Source: Croceivirga lutea
Lineage (GTDB): Bacteria; Bacteroidota; Bacteroidia; Flavobacteriales; Flavobacteriaceae
Assembly: GCF_014235875.1 (NCBI RefSeq)
Contig: NZ_JACJUK010000006.1
Coordinates: 1-64,000, forward strand
Direction of reading: 5' to 3'
DNA length: 64,000 bases
This document shows positions 8,890 to 16,266 of this stretch, piece after piece (within the stretch, counting starts at the first letter, position 1; every line of letters begins with the position of its first letter). The notes beneath the pieces were generated by a model. That model was given only the letters and a program-made list of their open reading frames with translations. It had not been told where the DNA came from and did no database searches. A program made the position numbers and the translations under genes.

Positions 8890-11247
8890 CTAAGAAAAAA
8901 CACGTTTGAACCAGGACTCTTTTTTGGCATCTTGAGCATAGCCATACCCATAACCATAGTTATACCCATAGCTTTTGGTATAACTCGGTTTAACATCATT
9001 AAGCACAAAGGCCATGTTGGCAATTTTGCCCGTTTTTTGAAGATTTTCGATATGTTCAAGCAAGCGCTTTTCAGTATATTCCGCACGTACTACATACAGC
9101 GTTACATCGGCATGCTCCGCAATCAGCATAGTATCTGTCACCAATACGGTTGGTGCGGTATCTACTACGATAATATCAAATTCTTTTTTAGCCTCTTCTA
9201 GTAATTGTTTGTAGCGTTTACCCGCCAATAATTGTGGTGGATTCGGTGGTATTTTACCACTACTCAACACCTTTAATTCTGGGTATTCTTCTGATGGGCT
9301 TTGCAAATAGCCTGTCCAGAATTCACTTTCGTTACTTAGCAATTCAGATAGCCCATGGTCATTACGGTCAAACTCAAAATGCTTGTGTAATTGCGGGTTT
9401 CGTAAATCGGCCCCTATTAACAATACTTTTTTACCCAAGCCCGCATAAGCCATAGCAGCTTGTACGGCCATCATGGTTTTACCTTCCCCTTTTACCGAAG
9501 AGGTAGAATACAACACCTTGCCGTTATCTCCACTTTTGAGCAAGAAATTTAAGTTGGTTCCCATTATGCGGAAACTCTCCCCTAATCGGCTACGTTCTTT
9601 TACTTGTTCGGTGGTTTTACCTTCTGGGATAAACGGTATTTCTGCTACTACAGGCGTTTCTGGTAAGGCCTTTTCCAAATCGTTACGCGAGTGTATTTTG
9701 GTATCTAACGAAAATCGCAAATACAACAACAAAAAAGGTAGCAATAATCCTGTTAAGCCTGCTACCCCAAACACCATCATTTTTTTAGGTGAAGACGGTA
9801 TTTTACTGGTTAAGGCATAGTCAATTACTTTTATAGAGGGCGTAGTTACGGCAAAATTTATCGCTGCTTCTTCACGCTTTTCTAACAAGACCAAAAACAG
9901 GTTTTCTTTGAGGTTTTGTTGGCGCTCAATAGACCGTAAGGCACGTTCTTTTTCGGGTAGGGCAGAATACCTACTTGTACTTATAGCTCGGTCTTGTCGC
10001 AAATCTCGCAAGGTAGTACGCAACTGCGACATATAAATGTTTAACGACTTGGTAATGTTGGTTAAGCGACGTGACAATTGTTCGTTTATCGATAACAAAG
10101 CTGGATTGCGCTCGCCCATATTGGGTAGCATTTTTTCGCGATCCAGAACTAACTCATTATACCCAGCTACCAACGTATTTAAGTTCATATTTTCTAACCC
10201 CACATTAGCTGGCAACAACCCATAATCCACCTGACCTTTTACGGCATCTTGCATCATCTCGGTAATAGATACCTGGGTTTCCAGTTTAGATACCTCAGCT
10301 TCGGTTTCTGATTTACGTTGTAAGGTAAGGCCCGCATCCGCTTCTATATAAGCGAGTTGATTGTCTTCCTTATAGGTTTGTTTGCCCGATTCTATACTAT
10401 CCAATTCTTGGGTGAGGTATACAAAACGGTCATCAATAAAATCTAAAGTACGTTGCGATACCAATTGGCGGTCCAATATACCATCTTCATTAAACTTATC
10501 AATCAACGTATTGATAATGGCTTCTGAACGTTCTAAACTCTCTCCGCTTAAGCTCAAGGCTAGAATATCGCTTTCTTTATCCGTAGGCTGTACCTGAATA
10601 TCTTTAGATAACTGTAAAATGGTTTGATGCTTATCTTTTAAGGTAAAGCGATAGTCTAAATTTCTATAATTACTTTGCCAAACATCATCTACAAAACGTA
10701 TCGTAAATGGTAATTCCTCAGAAGTATCTAAACTTTCATAGGGTACGTTGTACGTTTTTTCATCTTCTGAAGTTATTTTAAAACCCTCCTCATTAAGAAT
10801 TACTTCGTAAGAACCCAAATTAGAGGTGCTATCTGCAATGGACTTTTTTTCTACCATAAATGGTACGCGCCATACTTGCGTGGTTTTTACATCACCTACA
10901 TGAAAATAATCTATATCGAGTTGCAAGGCATCTACCACCTGAGTTAAAATTCGATAGGACTTTAATACCTGAATTTCGTTTTCAAGATTTACTTGAGATT
11001 TCCCCGTTAATAAAGAAGTTGGGTCTAACGCCAATAAATTTTCTTCGTCCTCCTTTAAAATTTTAATTTTGGCTTGACTGTCATAAATAATAGGTGCATA
11101 GCGCATATAGAGTACCGCAAGTGCTCCACAGATAAGAACCCCCAGTATAAACCAATACCAGTACTTGAGGTATTTTCCTATAAATTCTTTAAGATTAAAA
11201 TTATCTTCTTCTGCGTCAAGTATAACTTGATAGGGAGCTTCTTTCAT
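8890..11247 (-). CDS. Polysaccharide co-polymerase/tyrosine autokinase (Wzc type)
   Basis: 785 residues. A Wzz-type chain-length region with a first transmembrane helix at ~30-50, a long coiled periplasmic part (~60-480) and a second helix ~503-525 preceded by SSPKK; then a cytoplasmic BY-kinase with Walker A (VKGEGKT, ~583-590), Walker A' (LLIGADLRNP, ~612) and Walker B (IIVVDTAPT, ~690). The tail is Tyr-rich (SYGYNYGYGYGY), the expected autophosphorylation cluster. It regulates polymer length and export at the inner membrane by cycling phosphorylation. It follows the epimerase gene after an 82-bp gap. A partner outer-membrane Wza channel and a Wzb phosphatase are not in the window. Confidence 0.93.
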   Translation of the reverse strand: MKEAPYQVILDAEEDNFNLKEFIGKYLKYWYWFILGVLICGALAVLYMRYAPIIYDSQAKIKILKEDEENLLALDPTSLLTGKSQVNLENEIQVLKSYRILTQVVDALQLDIDYFHVGDVKTTQVWRVPFMVEKKSIADSTSNLGSYEVILNEEGFKITSEDEKTYNVPYESLDTSEELPFTIRFVDDVWQSNYRNLDYRFTLKDKHQTILQLSKDIQVQPTDKESDILALSLSGESLERSEAIINTLIDKFNEDGILDRQLVSQRTLDFIDDRFVYLTQELDSIESGKQTYKEDNQLAYIEADAGLTLQRKSETEAEVSKLETQVSITEMMQDAVKGQVDYGLLPANVGLENMNLNTLVAGYNELVLDREKMLPNMGERNPALLSINEQLSRRLTNITKSLNIYMSQLRTTLRDLRQDRAISTSRYSALPEKERALRSIERQQNLKENLFLVLLEKREEAAINFAVTTPSIKVIDYALTSKIPSSPKKMMVFGVAGLTGLLLPFLLLYLRFSLDTKIHSRNDLEKALPETPVVAEIPFIPEGKTTEQVKERSRLGESFRIMGTNLNFLLKSGDNGKVLYSTSSVKGEGKTMMAVQAAMAYAGLGKKVLLIGADLRNPQLHKHFEFDRNDHGLSELLSNESEFWTGYLQSPSEEYPELKVLSSGKIPPNPPQLLAGKRYKQLLEEAKKEFDIIVVDTAPTVLVTDTMLIAEHADVTLYVVRAEYTEKRLLEHIENLQKTGKIANMAFVLNDVKPSYTKSYGYNYGYGYGYAQDAKKESWFKRVFS

Positions 11248-11278
11248 GATAGTGTTCTAACGCGTATTCGGGTTGGTA

Positions 11279-11286
11279 CAAAAATA
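11279..11286 (-). promoter_or_regulatory. Possible -7 box upstream of the Wzc-type gene
   Basis: On the minus strand TATTTTTG matches the Bacteroidota -7 consensus TANNTTTG exactly and lies 31 bp before the start codon. No TTG was found at the expected -33 distance, so this is only a candidate for an internal promoter. Confidence 0.35.
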
Positions 11287-11329
11287 GACTATAATTGTTT
11301 TTGTAGGAAACTTCTAATTTTAGAGCTAT

Positions 11330-12424
11330 TTATGAATACAATTCTAGCAATTTTCCTACAATTCTCGGGGCGGTTTTACCATCCCACAACGGAATATCCC
11401 CTCCTTTTTTCCATTCTCCTTTTTGCAGTTTTTCTAAGTACGGACCTATATTCTCCGGATTGGTACCTACCAATTCGTTAGTGCCCATGGTAATAGTTTC
11501 GGGTCTTTCGGTATTGTCTCTAATGGTTAGACAGGGTACCCCCATAACAGTAGTTTCTTCAGTGATACCGCCAGAATCTGTAATTACTGCTTTGGCATTT
11601 TTCACCAAATAATTAAATCGCAAATAGGATAACGGTTCAACATAATGCAACTGCTCATAACGTATTCCCAATTGCTGTAAGGTTTTTGCTGTTCTTGGGT
11701 GCACTGGAAAAACTACGGGTTGACCCTGAGTTCCTTCCATTATCGCCGCCATCAAATCTTTTAATTTTTGCTCTTCATCAACATTAGCAGGTCTGTGAAG
11801 GGTAAGTACAAAATAGGATTTTGGCATCAAGGGTTCCCCAGCGATTGCTAACTCTGGGTCCACCAAACGGTCCATATTTGCTAGTAAGGTATCAATCATG
11901 GTGTTCCCCACAAAATGAATACGTTCTTCCTCCACTCCATTCTTACGCAAGTTTTCGTTAGCAATTTCTGAAGTGGTAAAAAAATGGTCGGTAATACTAT
12001 CTGTAACCATACGGTTAATTTCCTCTGGCATACTCAAATCCCAAGAACGAATGCCTGCTTCTACATGCACCACCGCAACCTGTAGTTTTTTTGCCGTAAT
12101 GCTGCACGCCATAGTAGAGGTTACATCACCCACTACCAATACCACATCTGTAGGATTTTTAAGTAATTCTTGTTCAAAACGCACCATTATATTTGCGGTT
12201 TGTTCTGCTTGCGTACCCCCACCCGCTTCTAAATTGGCATGTGGTTCCGGAATGCCCAATTCTTCAAAGAATGAACCCGACATTTTTTTATCGTAATGTT
12301 GACCGGTATGCACCAATCGAAACTCAATAGGTTTTCCTACATCTTTTGCCGCGTTGATTGCATTAATAATGGGTGCAATTTTCATAAAGTTTGGGCGTGC
12401 CCCTGCAACTAAGGTAATTTTCAT
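11330..12424 (-). CDS. UDP-N-acetylglucosamine 2-epimerase family protein (WecB-like, copy 1)
   Basis: 364 residues, normal family length. Non-hydrolysing UDP-GlcNAc 2-epimerase features are clear: GARPNFMKIAP at the N-terminus (a variant of the GTRPE motif), HTGQHYD, VVHVEAGIRSWD, PEEINR, TDSGGITEET and DNTERPET. The enzyme interconverts UDP-GlcNAc and UDP-ManNAc in the cytoplasm; some relatives act on other UDP-N-acetyl sugars such as the L-fucosamine precursor. It starts 7 bp after the WbuB-like gene, implying one operon and possibly a shared sugar. It differs from the second WecB in this locus, so the two probably do not share a substrate. Confidence 0.87.
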   Translation of the reverse strand: MKITLVAGARPNFMKIAPIINAINAAKDVGKPIEFRLVHTGQHYDKKMSGSFFEELGIPEPHANLEAGGGTQAEQTANIMVRFEQELLKNPTDVVLVVGDVTSTMACSITAKKLQVAVVHVEAGIRSWDLSMPEEINRMVTDSITDHFFTTSEIANENLRKNGVEEERIHFVGNTMIDTLLANMDRLVDPELAIAGEPLMPKSYFVLTLHRPANVDEEQKLKDLMAAIMEGTQGQPVVFPVHPRTAKTLQQLGIRYEQLHYVEPLSYLRFNYLVKNAKAVITDSGGITEETTVMGVPCLTIRDNTERPETITMGTNELVGTNPENIGPYLEKLQKGEWKKGGDIPLWDGKTAPRIVGKLLELYS

Positions 12425-12431
12425 AGTAGTT

Positions 12432-13640
12432 TTAAACTGTTTTTAAGGTGGTTAGCATGGCAGCCGCAATTTTTTTACGGTCAAAATCTAAAGCCAATGT
12501 TTTTACACCTTTTTGTAAGTTATCGTAATTCTGGGGGATTCTAATTTTATGCACTGCTTTGCTAAAGGCAGATGCATTTTCGGGTTCGTAACAAACCCCT
12601 GCCTTGTAGTACTCAATAATACCTTTGGTTTCGCCTTCTAATCCTAGTAAAATAGGTTTTTCCATGGCGGCGGCCTCAAAAATCTTAGAAGGTATAACTG
12701 TTAAAAAGGTATCGCTCTTTTTTAAATTTACCAGAGCTACATCCATTATACTTAAATAATCTACCACTTCTTTTTTAGGAACGGAGTCTACAAATACTGC
12801 ATTTTTCAATTGTAAACGTGCTGCCTGTTCTAGCAGTGCTCCTTTTTTAGCACCATCACCAATAAACAAAAAAGCCATATCTGGATGAGAATTTTCAAAG
12901 GGTTTTATGGCTTCTAAAATAAAATCTAAACCATGGGCCATACCATGCGTACCTATATAGGCTAACACAAATTTGCCCTTTAACTTATGCTTTTGAAGTA
13001 GGGTTTCATTTTTAGGCTGGGGTACAAAAAGTTCTAAGTTTGCTCCATTTTTGTGCACCGAAATCTTATCGGGAGTAATTCCTCTAGCAGCTATTTTCTT
13101 TTTAAAGGTATCTGTTACCACAACAATATGGTTGGCATTTTGATATAACCGCTTTTCTACCCATTCAAAAAACTGAATTGCCTTCCCTTTTTTCATGGCA
13201 CCTACGGCAATAATAGACTCTGGCCATAGGTCACGCACTTCCATCACCCACTTTTTTCGTCTAAAAAAAGCTAACCATCTACCAGCAACTGCCGTAAAAA
13301 ATTGTGGTGAGGTAGCTATTATCAAATCGGTTTTAACAAATAAACCCGCAAAAAATGCCATTACTGCAAAACTGATATAATCTAAAATACGTTTTACAAA
13401 TCCTGAATTTGCTGTGATATACGTCCAAACGCGAATCACTTTAATGCCATCAATTACTTCTGTTTGGTACAGTTTGTTTTGGTAACCCTCATATACCTTA
13501 CCTTTTGGAAAATTGGGAGCACAAGTAATGACAGTAACTTGCACGCCAGATTTCACCCAATGTTTACAGTGTTCATAGGTTCTATTAGCGGGAGCATTAA
13601 CTTCTGGGGGGAAATTGTCTGAGAGGAATAAAATTCTCAA
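12432..13640 (-). CDS. Glycosyltransferase family 4, WbuB-like
   Basis: 402 residues. GT4/GT-B fold: N-terminal LSDNFPPEVNAPANRT and TVITCAPNFPKGKVY, RDLWPES near 138, and a C-terminal donor site region with EAAAMEKPILLG. These phrases are typical of WbuB, the (putative) N-acetyl-L-fucosamine transferase of O-antigen loci; donor identity here is an inference. The start codon is TTG, chosen because the conserved N-terminus begins there and no in-frame ATG lies near. It sits 14 bp after the heparinase-like gene and 7 bp before the epimerase gene. It acts on the cytoplasmic face of the inner membrane. Confidence 0.87.
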   Translation of the reverse strand: MRILFLSDNFPPEVNAPANRTYEHCKHWVKSGVQVTVITCAPNFPKGKVYEGYQNKLYQTEVIDGIKVIRVWTYITANSGFVKRILDYISFAVMAFFAGLFVKTDLIIATSPQFFTAVAGRWLAFFRRKKWVMEVRDLWPESIIAVGAMKKGKAIQFFEWVEKRLYQNANHIVVVTDTFKKKIAARGITPDKISVHKNGANLELFVPQPKNETLLQKHKLKGKFVLAYIGTHGMAHGLDFILEAIKPFENSHPDMAFLFIGDGAKKGALLEQAARLQLKNAVFVDSVPKKEVVDYLSIMDVALVNLKKSDTFLTVIPSKIFEAAAMEKPILLGLEGETKGIIEYYKAGVCYEPENASAFSKAVHKIRIPQNYDNLQKGVKTLALDFDRKKIAAAMLTTLKTV

Positions 13641-13654
13641 GGTATGCTGATATT

Positions 13655-15211
13655 TTAAGTAATTCTAGGGTAAATTTTTACCCGATATGTATGCACAAAA
13701 CTAAGCGTTATTTTTTGAGCAGGAATACGTTTATTGTATTCTTCTGCAAATTCATAGGAATTTAACGCTAGCTTCTCAATTCCTTCAAATTCAAAGCATA
13801 GGTTTTGCGTTAAAACTAAATTGTTTTTAATAATAGGCTTGCAATTGGGGTGAAAATGAAAATGACTTTTCGTTTTTAAACTACCAGCTACTAGCTCATC
13901 TTCTAAGTAAAGTATGTTATCTACCAAGCGTACTGTTCTTGTATGCCATTTTTCATAGCCATTGTGGGAGGCTTTCAGCTGTTCTGCAGCACTTTTTAAA
14001 TAGGTGACTTTAGCGCGTTTACCTACTCTAAAACCATCCCAAACCGCGGAAGAATTTTCTCCATTTACCGTAACCGTATTATGTGCACTGGTTGAACGCT
14101 CCCTTTGTCTACGTTCATTTTTTTCATAGGTGCTAGTTCCTGTATCTACCAAAATGGGTTGTCCTTGGTAGTGTAGTAATAGGTGTAAGGTATCTGCATG
14201 GGCATGTCCTGGCTGATATGTTGGGCTAATTTGTGTAGCTTTTAAGACTACCTCAAAATGGGTGTTTTCTAATTTACGGTAGCCACTTTCGCCTAAAACT
14301 GTTTCTGAAGCAGAAATTCCTAATTGTTGCGCATATTCCACCAATTGTTCTGTTGTTGGCGCAATACCATTGGCAGCATCATTTACCAAAGGTATACTGC
14401 CATCTGCCCAGCTTATAGCTTTTAACCAACCCAACATGGCTACAGCTTTCTCTTTTAGAAAAGTAGCCATATGTTCATCTAGCTGGTTTACCGAAACCAA
14501 TTGGTAACTATCTAAAACTCGATGTACTAAAATTTGATGGTACATGGGACTGAGTTCATAATGTGCGCCATCTGAAAGGATTTGTTTCTGTAGCTCCTTT
14601 TTAACAATTTGATTCCCTTTTTTAAGCAATTTTTCATCCTGAAAATAATGCCCGCCAAACACTAAGGCAAAACCGTTTTCTAATAAATGATTGGCCAATA
14701 AATGGTATTCTAATTGGTCCAATAATCGGTAAAAATCTTGATACAACAGTGTTGCTAACTCAGGGTCTAAGATTTTGGTACGAGCACTATATTTAATCCA
14801 ATTGATACCTCGTAATGAGATGGGATACGGCTCAATACCATCTTTACGAATAGCGGCTGCTGTTTTATAACTAGCTAATAATTCTTGGGCGTCAGCATCT
14901 GAAATTTTGGACTGATTCAAAAAATCGAAATAGTTGAGATTGTAGGTCCAAAGTTTACCATGTTGGTCATAGTTCCAATCTAGTTGAGAAAACTGTTCTT
15001 TTAAATTTAAAAATTGAAAGGTTTTATTGCCTAAATACGTGGTAGGCGCAGGTATGTTGTAGGGCCATTGGAATTTGGTCTGGGTTTTGGGTTGTTGGTT
15101 GTATTTTTTAGCTGGCAACATTCGTCGTAGACGGTAATACAACTGATACCCCACCTGTATGGGTTTTAAGTGGCGTAGGGTGTGGTAGTATGTTAGTAGC
15201 TTTTGTAGCAT
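13655..15211 (-). CDS. Heparinase II/III-like protein of the polysaccharide locus
   Basis: 518 residues. An N-terminal alpha-helical toroid-like region carries WTYNLNYFDFL and NHLLENGFALVFGG; the C-terminal heparinase II/III domain carries GHAHADTLHLLLHYQGQ, DTGTSTYE, RSTSAHNTVTVNGENSSAVW. No signal peptide is visible, so the protein is probably cytoplasmic or membrane-peripheral, unlike secreted heparinases. Members of this clade often neighbour a two-domain oxidoreductase in exopolysaccharide clusters, as here, but their reaction (lyase or otherwise) is not established. The nuclease-containing repeat array separates it from that oxidoreductase. Confidence 0.82.
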   Translation of the reverse strand: MLQKLLTYYHTLRHLKPIQVGYQLYYRLRRMLPAKKYNQQPKTQTKFQWPYNIPAPTTYLGNKTFQFLNLKEQFSQLDWNYDQHGKLWTYNLNYFDFLNQSKISDADAQELLASYKTAAAIRKDGIEPYPISLRGINWIKYSARTKILDPELATLLYQDFYRLLDQLEYHLLANHLLENGFALVFGGHYFQDEKLLKKGNQIVKKELQKQILSDGAHYELSPMYHQILVHRVLDSYQLVSVNQLDEHMATFLKEKAVAMLGWLKAISWADGSIPLVNDAANGIAPTTEQLVEYAQQLGISASETVLGESGYRKLENTHFEVVLKATQISPTYQPGHAHADTLHLLLHYQGQPILVDTGTSTYEKNERRQRERSTSAHNTVTVNGENSSAVWDGFRVGKRAKVTYLKSAAEQLKASHNGYEKWHTRTVRLVDNILYLEDELVAGSLKTKSHFHFHPNCKPIIKNNLVLTQNLCFEFEGIEKLALNSYEFAEEYNKRIPAQKITLSFVHTYRVKIYPRIT

Positions 15212-15258
15212 TTGGGTTTTTAGCCTTATCCCTCTTTAATTAATTTTCTTTTTTATTG

Positions 15259-15389
15259 TCAATCCCTCCGTCTAGCTACGCTAGACACCTCCCTTCTCTA
15301 AAGGGAGGAGTTTGAATGGATACTTTTCTTACCACCCTTTCCGTCTCCCTATACTCGAGAGCCACCTTTCCCTAATCAGGGAAAGGAGT
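15259..15389. repeat. Hairpin repeat array, left part (modules A1 and B1)
   Basis: Module A (15259-15322) contains two hairpins: GTCTAGC-TAC-GCTAGAC (15270-15286) and CCTCCCTT-CTCTA-AAGGGAGG (15288-15308). Module B (15329-15389) contains CCTTTCCCT-AATC-AGGGAAAGG (15365-15386). The same modules recur to the right of the nuclease gene. The last bases of module B overlap the stop codon of the DUF559 gene. Confidence 0.93.
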
Positions 15390-15755
15390 TTAATTCGTTG
15401 TAAAATTAGCTTCAATTTCAGCTAATACTGAACTTAAGTGTTTAAAAACCATTTCATTTTCAAATCGTATTACGGTAATCCCTAATGACGCTATGAATTC
15501 GGTACGCTTTTCGTCATAGGCTTCTGCTACTGGATTATTATGTACCTCTCCATCTAATTCAATTACCAGCTTTTCTGAAGCGCAGTAAAAATCAACAATA
15601 TAAGTTCCTATGCTGTGTTGCTTTTGAAATCGTTTTCCTCCTAATTGCTTTGCTTTAAGATGTTTCCATAAAAATGCCTCTGCTGGAGTTAGGTTCTTTC
15701 TTAATTCCTTGCGTTTTAAAAGCATCTCTTTTTTATTATGATTCCTTCTATTCAC
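15390..15755 (-). CDS. DUF559 family endonuclease (PD-(D/E)XK fold) inside a repeat array
   Basis: 121 residues from a GTG start; an ATG 10 codons downstream (15725) would give 111. DUF559 / Vsr-like signatures are intact: LTPAEAFLWKHLK, QKQHSIG (His47), YIVDFYC with Asp55, and the core IELDGEVH with Glu66 and Asp68, then VIRFEN. The family has the PD-(D/E)XK restriction-like fold and is predicted to cut DNA; its biological target is unknown. It lies between modules B and C of a repeat that is otherwise uninterrupted in neighbouring copies, so it appears inserted into one repeat unit. Polysaccharide genes flank the array on both sides and run in the same direction. Confidence 0.85.
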   Translation of the reverse strand: MNRRNHNKKEMLLKRKELRKNLTPAEAFLWKHLKAKQLGGKRFQKQHSIGTYIVDFYCASEKLVIELDGEVHNNPVAEAYDEKRTEFIASLGITVIRFENEMVFKHLSSVLAEIEANFTTN

Positions 15756-15781
15756 GTTACTATTTTATAGCATGTACAGAA

Positions 15782-16266
15782 CAACTCCCCTCTTTAGAAA
15801 AGAGGGGTGGTTTTGCATAGCAAAAGCGGGGAGATTGATTCGCTTTATTTTCAATCCCTCCGTCTAGCTACGCTAGACACCTCCCTTCTCTAAAGGGAGG
15901 AGTTTGAATGGATACTACTCTTACCACCCTTTCCGTCTCCCGATGCTCGGGAGCCACGTTTCCCTAACTAGGGAAAGGAGTTTGTTGTGGTTTTGCATAG
16001 CAAAAGCGGGGAGATTGATTTATCTTAATTTTCAATCCCTCCGTCCAGCTGCGCTAGACACCTCCCTTCGCTAAAGGGAGGAGTTTAAATTGATACTTTT
16101 CTTACCACCCTTTCCGTCTCCCGATGCTCGGGAGCCACCTTTCCCTAACTAGGAAAGGAGTTGTTATGGTTTAGCATAGCAAAAGCGGGGAGATTGATTT
16201 ATTTTAATTTTCAATCCCTCCGTCTAGCTGTGCTGGACACCTCCCTTCTCTAAAGGGAGGAGTTTT
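15782..16266. repeat. Hairpin repeat array, right part (C1, A2-B2-C2, A3-B3-C3, A4)
   Basis: Module A restarts at 15851, 16032 and 16211, so the unit is about 180 bp. Each full unit has A (two hairpins), B (including CTCCCGA-TGC-TCGGGAG and a TTTCCCTA/TAGGGAAA-type stem) and C (TTTTGC-ATA-GCAAAA, first copy at 15811-15825). The first C is preceded by an extra hairpin CCCCTCTT-TAGAA-AAGAGGGG (15787-15807). A1 and A2 are identical over their first ~65 bases by eye. The last A module ends directly at the stop codon of the oxidoreductase gene. Confidence 0.93.

Noticed and set aside
15259-16266. Possible CRISPR array
   Set aside because: The units are ~180 bp, carry several internal hairpins and have no unique spacers or cas genes; they are tandem intergenic repeats.
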